Positions 1-8,511 of a DNA stretch of 34,349 bases are shown one piece after another. The number at the start of each line of letters is the position of its first letter. Within the stretch, counting starts at the first letter, position 1. The stretch is taken from positions 1 to 34,349 of the forward strand of contig CANCLK010000031.1 in assembly GCA_947378785.1 (NCBI GenBank). Reading direction: 5' to 3'. The position numbers were made by a program, and so were the translations under genes. Source of the stretch: Comamonadaceae bacterium (GTDB lineage: Bacteria > Pseudomonadota > Gammaproteobacteria > Burkholderiales > Burkholderiaceae_C). Under the pieces are notes generated by a model. It ran no database searches. It saw only the letters and a list, made by a program, of their open reading frames with translations, and was not told the DNA's origin.

Positions 1-817
1 TGCGGATCAGTTGCTTGAAGTAGAAATGGTACGGGCCTTCAGCCGAATGACCATAGCGGCGGGCCACCGTATCGTCTTTGTCGGTGACAAAGATGCTTTT
101 GGCCACACGCCAATTGGCCGCGTCTGCCGTGCGCCCGGCTTGCTTGCAGCCCTCGACATAACTTGGCCAGTGACTCTTGACCCATTCTGGCAACAAGAAG
201 TTGGCTGAAATCGGGTCCCAGCCACGAGCGGCTGCAGCCGTGATGCCTTTGGAAAAAGGCGCCACGGCCGTCACCACGATGGGTGGGAAAGGCAGCTGAT
301 ATGGCTTGAGGATGATGCCCTGACCGATCTCCGGAATCATGGTCTTGGAGGTGCTGATGTTGAAGTACTTGCCGGTCAAATCGTAGGGCGCTGTGCCGCT
401 CCAAATCGCCTGCACCATGTCGATGCACTCGACGAACATTTCCAAGCGGTCTTTGCCGAAGTTGCCAAAGACTTCCGCGTCAGATGCCAGACCCCCGGGG
501 CTGATCCCCATGATGAAGCGGCCTTGCAACATATGGTCGAGCATGGCCACGTTGGCGGCAATGGCGGCCGGGTGACCGTTGGGCATATTGATGGTGCCCG
601 AGCCTAATTTGATCTGCTTGGTTTCAAACGCCAAGCTGCTCAAGAACATCAGACAAGAGGTGACGTTTTCTGCCAAATCGGTCACGTGCTCGCCAACGTA
701 GGCTTCTGAGTAACCAAGCCGGTCAGCCAAGATAATGGCCTCGCGATCTTCACGCAGCGTTTCGCTGGGGATGCGGGACGGAGGATGCAAAGGCATCATG
801 AATGTACCGAGTTTCAT
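1..817 (-). CDS. LLM-class flavin-dependent oxidoreductase (partial, C-terminus beyond left edge)
   Basis: Luciferase-like monooxygenase fold. Such enzymes use reduced FMN/F420 and usually O2 to oxidise a small organic substrate. 272 codons are visible from the ATG at 817 and the frame stays open to the edge. The N-terminus MKLGTFMMPLHPP, the segment YVGEHVTD near residue 40, and the later LGSGTINMPNGHP and GRFIMGISPGG stretches are typical of bacterial luciferase-like (alkanal/alkanesulfonate-type) proteins. An AGGA lies 11 nt before the ATG. It is divergent from a 3-hydroxyisobutyrate-dehydrogenase-like gene and a flavin reductase (1839-2327) that could supply reduced flavin. Substrate unknown. 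Family assignment is strong; the partnership is inference. Confidence 0.88.
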   Translation of the reverse strand, partial: MKLGTFMMPLHPPSRIPSETLREDREAIILADRLGYSEAYVGEHVTDLAENVTSCLMFLSSLAFETKQIKLGSGTINMPNGHPAAIAANVAMLDHMLQGRFIMGISPGGLASDAEVFGNFGKDRLEMFVECIDMVQAIWSGTAPYDLTGKYFNISTSKTMIPEIGQGIILKPYQLPFPPIVVTAVAPFSKGITAAAARGWDPISANFLLPEWVKSHWPSYVEGCKQAGRTADAANWRVAKSIFVTDKDDTVARRYGHSAEGPYHFYFKQLIR

Positions 818-860
818 TGGCTGGCCCGTCCTAAAAATAGTGTTTAAAAAACTAAAAATT

Positions 861-889
861 ATTGTATAGTTAGTTTATCAATAGATCAA
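861..889 (-). promoter_or_regulatory. Candidate sigma70 promoter of the LLM oxidoreductase gene
   Basis: On the minus strand TTGATC (884-889) and TACAAT (861-866) are separated by exactly 17 bp, giving 4/6 and 5/6 matches to the -35 and -10 consensus. The predicted start lies about 35 nt before the gene's ATG at 817. The surrounding 835-895 is strongly A/T-rich in a GC-rich genome and includes two ATCAATA direct repeats (878-884 and 886-892), possible regulator contacts. Pattern match only. Confidence 0.5.
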
Positions 890-930
890 TAAGGCCCTCC
901 TCAGGGTTCTCCCTTGGAACTGGAAAATAC

Positions 931-1839
931 ATGAAAAAACAAGCTTCTGGAATCTCTGTTGGCGTGATTGGTCTGGGGATCATGGGTTCCGCCATGGCGA
1001 CCAATCTACAAGCTTCAGGCTTTGCTGTCACTGGCATCGACGTCAATCCTGCTACCCGCAAAAAACTGACGCCCAAGCTGACCAAGGTCGGGACGACGCC
1101 CGGCATGCTGGTGGGCAAAACCAGTCACATCATCTGTTCACTGCCCTCCGTAGCGGCACTGATGGCGGTCTGCGAAGAACTCGCTGGTCAGGCCGTCAAG
1201 CAAGCACTGCCCAAGGGTTCGCTGGTGGTGGCAGAAACCAGCACACTGCCGATCGAAGACAAACTGGCTGCGCGCAAAGTATTGGCCAAGGCTGGTATCA
1301 AGATGATTGACACGCCGCTGTCCGGCACGGGTGCGCAAGCCAAGACACGCGACCTGACGGTCTACGCCAGCGGCGAAGCCGGTCCGATTCGCCACATGAC
1401 GGAGGTCTTCAAAGGCTTCTCGCGGTCGCAATTCACGGTGGGCGAGTTCGGCAACGGCATGAAGATGAAACTCGTCGCCAACCTGCTGGTGGCCATCCAC
1501 AATGTCGCCACAGCTGAAGCCATTCTGTTCGGCAAACAAATGGGGCTAGACCCCAAGATGATTGTCGATGTGGTGGCCGATGGCGCTGGCGGTTCGCGCA
1601 TGTTCCAGGTGCGCGGCCCCATGATGGTGACGCGGACTTGGGACGAGGCCACCATGAAGATCAACGTCTGGCAAAAAGACATGGCCATCATTTACGAAGC
1701 ACTGCGTGCGCTGTCGGTACCGGCGCCACTCTTCACCGCCTGCATCCCGGTGTACCTTGCCGCCATGGCGCAAGGTCACGCGATGGACGACACGGCAGCG
1801 GTCTACGCGGTCCTCGAGAAATTCGCCGGGGAATCCTGA
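931..1839 (+). CDS. NAD(P)-dependent beta-hydroxyacid dehydrogenase (3-hydroxyisobutyrate dehydrogenase family)
   Basis: A 302-residue protein of the length usual for the HIBADH/tartronate-semialdehyde reductase/GarR family, which oxidises or reduces beta-hydroxyacids with NAD(P). Visible motifs: the N-terminal Rossmann loop GLGIMG (residues 14-19), the substrate-loop DTPLSGTGA (127-135), the catalytic-helix pattern G-N-G-x3-K-x3-N with K180 as expected general acid and N184, and the WQKDM segment (K250) lining the cofactor site. GGAA lies about 6 nt before the ATG. The last base of the stop TGA is the first base of the flavin reductase ATG, so the two are translationally coupled. Exact substrate cannot be read from sequence. 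Confidence 0.9.
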   Translation: MKKQASGISVGVIGLGIMGSAMATNLQASGFAVTGIDVNPATRKKLTPKLTKVGTTPGMLVGKTSHIICSLPSVAALMAVCEELAGQAVKQALPKGSLVVAETSTLPIEDKLAARKVLAKAGIKMIDTPLSGTGAQAKTRDLTVYASGEAGPIRHMTEVFKGFSRSQFTVGEFGNGMKMKLVANLLVAIHNVATAEAILFGKQMGLDPKMIVDVVADGAGGSRMFQVRGPMMVTRTWDEATMKINVWQKDMAIIYEALRALSVPAPLFTACIPVYLAAMAQGHAMDDTAAVYAVLEKFAGES

Positions 1840-2327
1840 TGCAGCCTTCCTCAGCGCAAGAAAAACGGGCTCTGCGCGATGCGCTCGGCTCCTTTTCGAC
1901 GGGCGTGACTGTGATCACCACGCATGACGAGCAAGGTCAAGCGCTGATCGGACTGACGGTGAACAGTTTCAGTTCAGTGTCACTGGACCCACCGCTGGTG
2001 CTGTGGTCGATTTCAAATCACTCACCCAGCGTGGCGCATTTTTCGGTCGGCCGGCAGCAAGCCATTCATGTGCTATCCAAAGACCAAGAGGCACTGGCCC
2101 GTCACTTCGCCACACCGCAGGCCGATAAGTTTTCGGGTGTCGACCATCAGGCGCCGGGAGACTTTGGAGCGCCGCTGATTGAGGGCTGCTCCGCGCGCTT
2201 TTATTGCGTCACCGAATCGGTGGTGCCGGCTGGCGATCACCAGATCATTCTGGCGCGGGTGTTGCGCTACGAGTCTGAACCGGTCGCGCCTTTGCTCTTT
2301 GTGAGAGGCGCCTTCGCGACGATCTGA
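1839..2327 (+). CDS. Flavin reductase domain protein (small component of a two-component monooxygenase)
   Basis: 162 residues matching the flavin-reductase-like FMN-binding split-barrel family (HpaC/NtaB type): LRDALGSFSTGVTVITT near the N-terminus, GLTVNSFSSVSLDPPLVLWSI in the middle, and an HQIILARV strand near the C-terminus. These enzymes reduce free FMN/FAD with NAD(P)H and pass it to a monooxygenase. GGGGA at 1828-1832 sits 6 nt before the ATG, which overlaps the previous stop by one base. The last 61 bp overlap the convergent TetR gene. The obvious partner is the divergent LLM oxidoreductase at the left edge (inference). Confidence 0.9.
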   Translation: MQPSSAQEKRALRDALGSFSTGVTVITTHDEQGQALIGLTVNSFSSVSLDPPLVLWSISNHSPSVAHFSVGRQQAIHVLSKDQEALARHFATPQADKFSGVDHQAPGDFGAPLIEGCSARFYCVTESVVPAGDHQIILARVLRYESEPVAPLLFVRGAFATI

Positions 2328-2932
2328 GGGTAAAGCGTCTTCGCGCCTGCCAAAAAGATATCGATGGCGTCCGTGGTGCGCGTCTCGAACGGCGTGGCCG
2401 ACTTCATATTGAAAATATTGTGGCGCACAGCCCAGTAAAACATGCCCCCGTGCAGCGTCCACAGCAGCTCTATCTCACGCGCTGAAATCGCGGGCAAGTC
2501 ATCGGGCGCTTTCACAAAGGTCTGCCTGAATTCGCGGCACATCACCATCAGTAGCTTCTTGCGCACCAGCCCCAGGTAATTCTTGTTCAGGTCCATGTCG
2601 GACAGCCCGGCATACATATAAATGCGAATCCACTCCGGCCGATACGTCGCGCTGGCGTACTGCAGGTAAAAACGCAACAACCGATCGCGCAACGACACGC
2701 TGCGGTCTTGCAGCTCGTCAATCCATTCGTCTTTCCACTGGCTCATGAAAACCGTGTCAAAAACCGCATTGATCAGGTCTTGCTTGGACGGGAAATAGCG
2801 GTACAGCAAAGGCTGTGAAACGCCAAGACGGCGCGACAGCTCCCGCGTCTGAACACCGAATCCAGCTTCCGCAAAGTAGCTGATGGCGGCATCCAAGATT
2901 TGCTGGCGGCGAACCTCGGGGTCAAGCCGCAT
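2267..2932 (-). CDS. TetR/AcrR-family transcriptional regulator
   Basis: 221 residues from the ATG at 2932. The N-terminal segment RRQQILDAAISYFAEAGF followed by TRELSRRLGVSQPLLYRYF is a classic TetR helix-turn-helix; the rest is a variable ligand-binding helical domain. The ATG lacks a clear ribosome site. An in-frame TTG at 2959 has AAGGA 10 nt upstream and starts 5 nt after the stop of the same-strand lipoprotein gene, so translation may really begin there, adding nine residues. The 3' end overlaps the convergent flavin reductase gene by 61 bp. A likely target is the flavin monooxygenase module to its left, but it could equally be transcribed with the lipoprotein/slyX genes upstream. Confidence 0.88.
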   Translation of the reverse strand: MRLDPEVRRQQILDAAISYFAEAGFGVQTRELSRRLGVSQPLLYRYFPSKQDLINAVFDTVFMSQWKDEWIDELQDRSVSLRDRLLRFYLQYASATYRPEWIRIYMYAGLSDMDLNKNYLGLVRKKLLMVMCREFRQTFVKAPDDLPAISAREIELLWTLHGGMFYWAVRHNIFNMKSATPFETRTTDAIDIFLAGAKTLYPQIVAKAPLTKSKGATGSDS

Positions 2933-2964
2933 ACCGGCAGATACGATTTTTTTTGTCAAAACGG

Positions 2965-3537
2965 TTAAGTCCTTGGGACAACCCCATCGCAAGTGACCGC
3001 CTTGTACCATCGTTGAGGCGGTGCAAGGCAGTGCATATAGTATTTGTTCATCTCGAAGTCGGTCAGAAAGTAGGAGCGCCAGACGGCACCTTCTCTCGGG
3101 ACCAAGGTCACGTTGCGGGCAACCGCACATCGCGAATTCACGACACAGTCGTTGGCTTCTTTCCGGCTGCTGTAAAGACTCACGGTGAAGCGGGGTTCCG
3201 CTTGGCCTTGATTGATGGCGCGGCTGACGGCACAGGCGCTGCCATCGACATGCGTCAGGCCAGATTCCTTTTCGAGAAAATTCATCTCGGCCACCAGCAG
3301 TTTTAAAAACCACTCACTCACCAGCGTGCCGCATTCGTAATATTCGTACTTGATCTGGCTGACGACCGGCGGCAGCAACGGCAGGTTGTCGGGACCTAGG
3401 CGAAACATCGGCGTATCGCCCGTCATCGGGGCCAAATCGGGCAGCGTGACAAGCTCTGGCTCTTTCGAACACGCGGCCAGTGCTCCCACCAGCAGCAAGC
3501 TTGGGAGGAGTTTAAAAAGTGACAAGAAGAAACGCAT
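2965..3537 (-). CDS. Putative lipoprotein of unknown function
   Basis: 190 residues. The N-terminus has a short basic start, a Leu-rich hydrophobic stretch and a lipobox GALAAC ending at Cys23, so signal peptidase II processing and membrane anchoring are expected. Mature part: no recognised domain; several Cys (in YYECGTL, GSACAV, NDCVVNSRCAV, MHCLAP, VTCDG) suggest periplasmic disulfides. It lies between slyX (30 bp upstream) and tetR (5 bp downstream if that gene starts at TTG 2959) on the same strand, possibly one transcript. No ribosome site is evident at ATG 3537. Confidence 0.75.
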   Translation of the reverse strand: MRFFLSLFKLLPSLLLVGALAACSKEPELVTLPDLAPMTGDTPMFRLGPDNLPLLPPVVSQIKYEYYECGTLVSEWFLKLLVAEMNFLEKESGLTHVDGSACAVSRAINQGQAEPRFTVSLYSSRKEANDCVVNSRCAVARNVTLVPREGAVWRSYFLTDFEMNKYYMHCLAPPQRWYKAVTCDGVVPRT

Positions 3538-3567
3538 GATGGCGAGATGTTACGTCACGCCATGGCC

Positions 3568-3786
3568 TCAATAATGCGGCGGCAAATCATCCATCAAACG
3601 CGCCGCACCGCCAGCCACGCCGTCAGGCTGCTGATCACGCAATTGTTTGACCTCCCGAATCAACATGTCAATTTGCGCCTGCTGGCTGACGATCACCAGA
3701 TTCAGCTGGTCCAGCAAGTCCTCAGAAAAGCTTGCCTTGATCTCCAGCTCCGTCAGGCGTTGGTCGGTTTTGTCCTCGTGTGTCAT
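3568..3786 (-). CDS. slyX: SlyX family protein
   Basis: 72 residues, the length typical of SlyX. It is a charged, heptad-like coiled coil (RLTELEIKASFSEDLLDQLN, then VIVSQQAQIDMLIREVKQL) ending in the diagnostic C-terminus DLPPHY. The molecular role of SlyX is unknown; the E. coli homologue was named for its position beside slyD. Here it has no slyD neighbour and leads a short same-strand run with the lipoprotein and perhaps tetR. The ATG is at 3784-3786. Confidence 0.9.
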   Translation of the reverse strand: MTHEDKTDQRLTELEIKASFSEDLLDQLNLVIVSQQAQIDMLIREVKQLRDQQPDGVAGGAARLMDDLPPHY

Positions 3787-3875
3787 TCACCTATTGGACC
3801 TTAAATTTCAGGGTGTAAAGTAGGCACCCAATAAAGCCAAGCGCATTCAAGCGCGACAACACAGGAATTTCAAAC

Positions 3876-4589
3876 ATGGGCGCGCAGTGGAAAGCAAAAG
3901 GCAAGGAACTGGCTGCCAATGCCAGAGGCAAACTGTTCGGGCGTTTGGCCAAAGACATCATGATCGCGGCACGCAACGGGGCAGACCCTGCGTCCAACGC
4001 GCGCCTGAGACTGGTCGTCGAGCAAGCTCGCAAAGTCTCGATGCCAAAGGAAACACTAGACCGAGCCATCAAAAAAGGGGCCGGCCTGACGGGCGAGTCT
4101 GTCCATTTTGAGCATGTGATTTATGAAGGCTTTGCGCCACACCGCGTGCCAGTGATGGTCGAATGCCTGACCGACAACGTGAACCGTACCGCCCCCGAAA
4201 TGCGTGTCCTGTTCCGCAAAGGGCAACTGGGTACGTCCGGCTCAGTGTCCTGGGACTTTGACCATATCGGCATCATCGAAGCAGAGACACTGGTGGCTGG
4301 CAGCGACCCTGAACTGGCCGCCATTGAAGCCGGCGCGCAAGACTTTGAGCCAGGCGAAGAAGACGGCACCACCCTCTTTCTAACGGACGCCACCGACCTC
4401 GATCTGGTCAGCCGGGCGCTGCCTGCACAAGGCTTTAGCGTGCTGTCTGCCAAGCTTGGTTACAAGGCCAAAAATCCTGTCGACCCCGCCAGCCTGAGTG
4501 CCGCGCACTTGGAAGAAGTGGAAGCCTTCCTAGCCGCCATTGATGGCAATGACGACGTGCAAAACGTCTTTGCAGGCTTGGCCGGTTAA
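3876..4589 (+). CDS. YebC/PmpR (TACO1) family protein
   Basis: 237 residues covering the whole three-domain family. The N-terminus [19 protein letters not shown] with [17 protein letters not shown] is the characteristic first domain, followed by [33 protein letters not shown] and [14 protein letters not shown]. Members have been described as DNA-binding regulators (PmpR) and, with mitochondrial TACO1, as translation factors. The sequence begins MG rather than MAGHSKW, so it looks closer to the second paralogue group (YeeN-like) than to RuvC-linked YebC. AGGA lies about 9 nt before the ATG. Its TAA overlaps the stop of the convergent DUF3297 gene. Confidence 0.92.
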   Translation: MGAQWKAKGKELAANARGKLFGRLAKDIMIAARNGADPASNARLRLVVEQARKVSMPKETLDRAIKKGAGLTGESVHFEHVIYEGFAPHRVPVMVECLTDNVNRTAPEMRVLFRKGQLGTSGSVSWDFDHIGIIEAETLVAGSDPELAAIEAGAQDFEPGEEDGTTLFLTDATDLDLVSRALPAQGFSVLSAKLGYKAKNPVDPASLSAAHLEEVEAFLAAIDGNDDVQNVFAGLAG

Positions 4590-4834
4590 GGATAAAAGGC
4601 TTCGACCTTGCCCTTTAGTTTAAGCAGCAGCGGCTGGCCCTTGCGGTCCAGCGCTTTGCCTGCGGGCACCTTGACCCAGCCTTCGCTGATGCAATATTCA
4701 GCGACATCCTGACGCTCCTTGTCATTGAATCGAATGCCGATGTCGTGTTCAAACACGGCGGCATGGTAGTGCGGGCTGCGCGGGTCAATCGACAGATGGT
4801 CGGGCAAAGCTGGGCGTTCGGCGGCTTGGTTCAT
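4586..4834 (-). CDS. DUF3297 family protein
   Basis: 82 residues. The pattern [20 protein letters not shown], then [20 protein letters not shown] and a closing segment with [17 protein letters not shown] matches the small conserved DUF3297 proteins of proteobacteria, sometimes mislabelled glutathione peroxidase. Function unknown; no signal peptide or catalytic motif is visible. The stop codon interlocks with that of the convergent yebC-like gene (TTAA shared at 4586-4589). Confidence 0.85.
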   Translation of the reverse strand: MNQAAERPALPDHLSIDPRSPHYHAAVFEHDIGIRFNDKERQDVAEYCISEGWVKVPAGKALDRKGQPLLLKLKGKVEAFYP

Positions 4835-5322
4835 GGGTTTCTTTTTTAAGCAGTTTTTCAGATCAGCGAATCTAACCTAATTTTCTAGGATTTGGCCTTG
4901 ACTACGCAGGTTTCGACTGCAGATCGGGCGCGCGCAGCAAACGATTTATCTTGGTTGAATGTATTGGAGTCCTCCTGGACTGTCGACTAAGGCGATGAAG
5001 TGATGTCGCCCTGCGCTTTATGTAGCCTGTAGCAGCTGGTGAAGCGGGCATTGAGCACGTCTTGATGAGACTGAATAATAAACTGCTCCGGGACATAACT
5101 CTTTGCGGCCTTCAAGATGTTGCAGCCCTCAACATGGAGCTGATTTCGAAGGCTTGGTATTTTTTCAGCTAACTTGTAAAGATATGGTTGAGGCTCTCTT
5201 CTGTATAGGTATCATTCACCCCGTGGATTCGACCTTGGGTATGAAAATGGTTTCTCACCCACCGCCCCGCGTCGCACTTCGTGTTTGAATCCGCCAAATG
5301 TTATTTTCATAGGAATCAAGAT
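4835..5322. other. Intergenic stretch, no supported gene
   Basis: About 490 bp between DUF3297 and the secreted protein, more A/T-rich than its surroundings. Short open frames (4902-5096 minus, 5103-5288 plus) have no recognisable domain and no convincing ribosome sites. No tRNA, terminator or repeat was recognised. It should carry the DUF3297 promoter at its left end and the promoter of the secreted protein near 5188-5215. Confidence 0.6.
5188..5215 (+). promoter_or_regulatory. Candidate promoter of the secreted-protein gene
   Basis: TTGAGG (5188-5193) and TATCAT (5210-5215) are 16 bp apart, matching 4/6 and 5/6 consensus positions. It implies a leader of roughly 100 nt before the ATG at 5323. 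Pattern match only. Confidence 0.3.
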
Positions 5323-5937
5323 ATGCATAAATTCATCACCCTCCTCAGCTCTCTCTGCTTAAGCTTTTTTGCCTTAGCAAATGTATATGCCGCCGAATAT
5401 CCAGCCGAGATTCAGGGGAAGTGGGTTACCTCTTCTGAGTCTTGTCCCAATGGCAATCTTGAAATAGACAAAAAATTTGCTGTTATGGGAACAGAACAAA
5501 CCTGTGAAGCAAAATCCATCAAAAAAAATAATGACAAGTTTCTAATCAGAGAGGTGTGTAACGGTGAAGGAGGTAGCGCGGTCGAAAATTCCACTTACAG
5601 CATTTCGGGAAATACTTTAATTCGCTCTTACCGAAAATTTTCAGATAAATACATGCGTTGTGGCACGGTTGCAGCTGTAGCGAAGACCACAAACAATTCA
5701 GCAATGGCGCAAACTTGCAGCCTAGCTCCAGGATCTGCGGGTGTCACAACTTTTTTAGATGAAAAGCTCAAAAAATCTGGAAATACAATTCGAGATTTTG
5801 ATGGCTATGTATTTAAAGCTGAAAAGAAAATAAAAGTAAACAAGAGTGATGTGCTAGTTGGGAAATTAATTCGCAATGACGGCTCAGTATCTGAGATGAA
5901 GTCTTATGCTTTTGCTGAAGAATGGATCTGCAAATAA
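5323..5937 (+). CDS. Unrecognised secreted protein, A/T-rich
   Basis: 204 residues from ATG 5323, which has AGGA about 8 nt upstream; an in-frame GTG at 5281 would add 14 residues ahead of the signal peptide and is less likely. The signal peptide runs to about residue 23 (ANVYA then AEYP). The mature protein is Lys-rich with six Cys (41, 61, 79, 113, 132, 203), suggesting disulfides. An early IQGKW resembles the GxW start of lipocalin-like beta barrels, but I cannot assign a family. Codons are visibly A/T-rich (runs of AAA/AAT) unlike all neighbours, which suggests acquisition. It ends 52 bp before the convergent glmS. Confidence 0.72.
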   Translation: MHKFITLLSSLCLSFFALANVYAAEYPAEIQGKWVTSSESCPNGNLEIDKKFAVMGTEQTCEAKSIKKNNDKFLIREVCNGEGGSAVENSTYSISGNTLIRSYRKFSDKYMRCGTVAAVAKTTNNSAMAQTCSLAPGSAGVTTFLDEKLKKSGNTIRDFDGYVFKAEKKIKVNKSDVLVGKLIRNDGSVSEMKSYAFAEEWICK

Positions 5938-5989
5938 TTTTCTCTCGTGTGCAGGGCTGGCGCGTCGTCAAAATTACCCACCAGCTGAA

Positions 5990-7840
5990 CTACTCCACGG
6001 TCACGCTCTTTGCCAGATTCCGCGGTTTGTCCACATCCGTCCCGCGAGCGCAGGCGGTGTGGTACGCCAGCAATTGCAGCGGCACCACGTGCAGCATTGG
6101 GCTCAAGGGGCCGTAGTGTTCTGGCATGCGGATGACGTGAATGCCTTCGCCGCTTTCAATGCGTGTGTCGGCGTCGGCCAGCACGTAAAGCACGCCGCCA
6201 CGGGCGCGGACTTCTTGTAAATTGCTTTTGAGCTTTTCAAGCAAGCTGTCGTTGGGTGCCACCGTGACCACCGGCATGGCGCTGGTCACCAGTGCCAGCG
6301 GGCCGTGTTTGAGCTCACCTGCCGGGTAGGCCTCGGCATGGATGTAGCTGATTTCTTTCAGCTTGAGCGCGCCTTCCATGGCGATAGGGTAGTGCAGGCC
6401 ACGGCCTAAAAACAGAGCGTTTTCCATCTTCGCAAAGTCTTCTGACCAGCTGATGATTTGCGGCTCCAGCGCCAGCACGGCTTGCAGCGCCGCCGGCAAG
6501 TGACGCATGGCCTTCAAGTGCGCGGCTTCGTCTTCTTCAGTCAACCGGCCTTTGCTTTGCGCCAAGGCCAAGGTGAGTAAAAACAAACCCGCCAACTGCG
6601 CCGTGAAGGCCTTGGTGGAGGCAACACCAATCTCGACGCCCGCACGGGTGATGTAGGCCAGCTTGCATTCGCGCACCATCGCCGAGGTGGCGACGTTGCA
6701 GATGGTCAGGGTTTGCGTCATGCCCAGGCTTTGCGCGTGGCGCAGTGCGGCCAGCGTGTCGGCGGTTTCACCGCTTTGCGTGATGGTGACGACCAAGGTG
6801 CGCGGGTTTGGCACGCTGGTGCGGTAGCGGTATTCGCTGGCGACTTCGACCTGCGTCGGAATGCCGGCAATGGCTTCGAGCCAATACTTGGCGGTGCAGC
6901 CGCTGTAGTAGCTGGTGCCGCAGGCCAAGATCAGCACCGAGTCAATGTCCTTGAAGGTGCGGTAGGCAGCGTCGCCAAACAGCTCGGGCACGATGGCGTT
7001 GACGCCTTCTAGCGTGTCGGCAATGGCGCGCGGCTGCTCAAAAATTTCTTTTTGCATGTAGTGGCGATACGGCCCGAGTTCGGCCGCCCCGCTGTGCGCT
7101 TGCACGGTTTTAACCTCACGTTTGACGGCCTTGTGCTGGCGGTCAAAGACCCAGTATTTACCGAGTTGAATGTCGATCAAATCACCTTCTTCGAGGTAGA
7201 CGATCTGGTCGGTCACCCCGGCCAGCGCCATTGCATCGCTCGCCAAAAAGTGCTCAGCGCCGTCTTTCCCCACGCCCAAAATCAAGGGCGAACCGGCGCG
7301 CGCGCCGACCACGCGGTGCGGTTCGTCTTTGCAAAAAGCGGCTATCGCGTAGGCGCCGTGCAGTTGCGTGACGGCGGCTTTCAACGCCTCAAATAAGTCG
7401 CCGTCGTACAGGCTGTCGACCAAATGCACGATGACTTCGGTGTCGGTCTGGCTCTGAAACACATAGCCCTTGGCCTGCAAAGCGGCACGCAATTCGTCGT
7501 GGTTTTCAATGATGCCGTTGTGAACCAAGGCCACTTTGCCGGGACGCTGCGCCGCGTCTGCGCCGCTGCCATGGCTGAAATGCGGGTGCGCGTTGTGCAC
7601 CGCCGGAGCGCCATGCGTGGCCCAGCGCGTGTGCGCAATGCCGGTGCCGCCTTCAAGGTGTTCGGCGCTGACCTGCGCTTGCAGTTCGACCACGCGCGCG
7701 GTGCTGCGTGCCCGCTTCAACCCGCCCGCATACACCGCCACGCCGCAGGAGTCGTAGCCACGGTATTCAAGGCGTTGCAAACCTTGCACGAGGATGGGAA
7801 CGATGTTGCGGTTTGAAACCGCGGCGACGATACCGCACAT
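5990..7840 (-). CDS. glmS: Glutamine--fructose-6-phosphate aminotransferase (isomerizing)
   Basis: 616 residues, full length for GlmS, which makes glucosamine-6-phosphate from fructose-6-phosphate and glutamine, the first step to UDP-GlcNAc for peptidoglycan and LPS. The N-terminal glutaminase domain begins MCGIVAA, Cys2 being the nucleophile after Met removal. [13 protein letters not shown] and [10 protein letters not shown] follow, then two SIS sugar isomerase domains ([51 protein letters not shown]). The C-terminus [13 protein letters not shown] is the canonical synthase tail. AGGAG lies 7 nt before the ATG. Divergent from an Lrp/AsnC regulator across an A/T-rich gap. GlmU, next in the pathway but one, is 6.4 kb away. 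Confidence 0.98.
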   Translation of the reverse strand: MCGIVAAVSNRNIVPILVQGLQRLEYRGYDSCGVAVYAGGLKRARSTARVVELQAQVSAEHLEGGTGIAHTRWATHGAPAVHNAHPHFSHGSGADAAQRPGKVALVHNGIIENHDELRAALQAKGYVFQSQTDTEVIVHLVDSLYDGDLFEALKAAVTQLHGAYAIAAFCKDEPHRVVGARAGSPLILGVGKDGAEHFLASDAMALAGVTDQIVYLEEGDLIDIQLGKYWVFDRQHKAVKREVKTVQAHSGAAELGPYRHYMQKEIFEQPRAIADTLEGVNAIVPELFGDAAYRTFKDIDSVLILACGTSYYSGCTAKYWLEAIAGIPTQVEVASEYRYRTSVPNPRTLVVTITQSGETADTLAALRHAQSLGMTQTLTICNVATSAMVRECKLAYITRAGVEIGVASTKAFTAQLAGLFLLTLALAQSKGRLTEEDEAAHLKAMRHLPAALQAVLALEPQIISWSEDFAKMENALFLGRGLHYPIAMEGALKLKEISYIHAEAYPAGELKHGPLALVTSAMPVVTVAPNDSLLEKLKSNLQEVRARGGVLYVLADADTRIESGEGIHVIRMPEHYGPLSPMLHVVPLQLLAYHTACARGTDVDKPRNLAKSVTVE

Positions 7841-7978
7841 AAGCCAACTCCTGAAATCAATTCGATTCGCAGATGGTACGGATGGATAACTTTTTTAGTT
7901 GATCAAAATATCAATTTATATGGAATAAAATTTCATTAACGAATAATATTTTCTATAAATTTCTAAAATACATATTTT
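7841..7978. promoter_or_regulatory. A/T-rich divergent control region between glmS and the Lrp-type regulator
   Basis: 138 bp, strongly A/T-rich. It contains the perfect palindrome TTGATCAA (7899-7906), whose TTGAT half recurs inverted as ATCAA at 7910-7914, and AAAATA-CA-TATTTT (7965-7978), which abuts the ATG of the regulator at 7979. A/T-rich palindromes are typical of Lrp-family sites, so autoregulation and control of glmS are plausible. No unambiguous -35/-10 pair was identified. Confidence 0.45.
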
Positions 7979-8464
7979 ATGGAACAAATCACGATTGATG
8001 TCATCGACATCCGCCTGCTCGACGAACTCCAGCAAGATGCCTCGTTAAGCAACCAGGCGCTGGCCGAGCGCGCCCATGTCTCTCCGCCGACCTGCCTGCG
8101 GCGCATCAAACGGCTGCGGGACGCCGGCCTGATCGAACACCAAATTGCCTTGCTCAACACCGACAAACTGGCCGCCACACTAGGCCGTGGCCTGACCGCC
8201 ATCACCGAGGTCACGCTGGACCGGCAAGGCAACGAAGAAGCCGAAGCGTTTGAAGCGCGGGTGGTTCAAGACCCAGCGGTGCAGCAGTGTTACCGCGTCT
8301 CACCCGGCCCGGACTTCATGCTGGTGGTCCACGTGGCCGACATGCCGGCGTACTTGGCACTGGCCCAGCGGTTATTTACCAGCGACGCCAATGTGCGCAA
8401 TGTGAAGGCTTTTTTCAGCCTGCACCGGGCGAAGTTCAAGCCGCAAGTGTTGCTGGGGATTTGA
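7979..8464 (+). CDS. Lrp/AsnC-family transcriptional regulator
   Basis: 161 residues. The N-terminal winged HTH is seen in DIRLLDELQQDASLSNQALA, then ERAHVSPPTCLRRIKRLRDA and GLI; the C-terminal RAM ligand-binding domain contains VQQCYRVSPGPDFMLVVHVADM. These regulators form octamers or hexadecamers and respond to amino acids. No ribosome site precedes the ATG; instead an A/T palindrome touches it. Divergent from glmS and convergent with the last gene of the gentisate operon. Probably autoregulated; effector unknown. Confidence 0.93.
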   Translation: MEQITIDVIDIRLLDELQQDASLSNQALAERAHVSPPTCLRRIKRLRDAGLIEHQIALLNTDKLAATLGRGLTAITEVTLDRQGNEEAEAFEARVVQDPAVQQCYRVSPGPDFMLVVHVADMPAYLALAQRLFTSDANVRNVKAFFSLHRAKFKPQVLLGI

Positions 8465-8511
8465 GGCCGGGCAGTCCGACGTACGTTGCCTTTGCTGGCC
8501 CTGAAGCAGTT

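Noticed and set aside
1638..2327. Extended N-terminus of the flavin reductase
   Set aside because: The extra part lies over the dehydrogenase gene in another frame; the family N-terminus and ribosome site fit ATG 1839.
5103..5288. Small plus-strand open frame upstream of the secreted protein
   Set aside because: No ribosome site, no recognisable domain, and composition unlike a coding frame.
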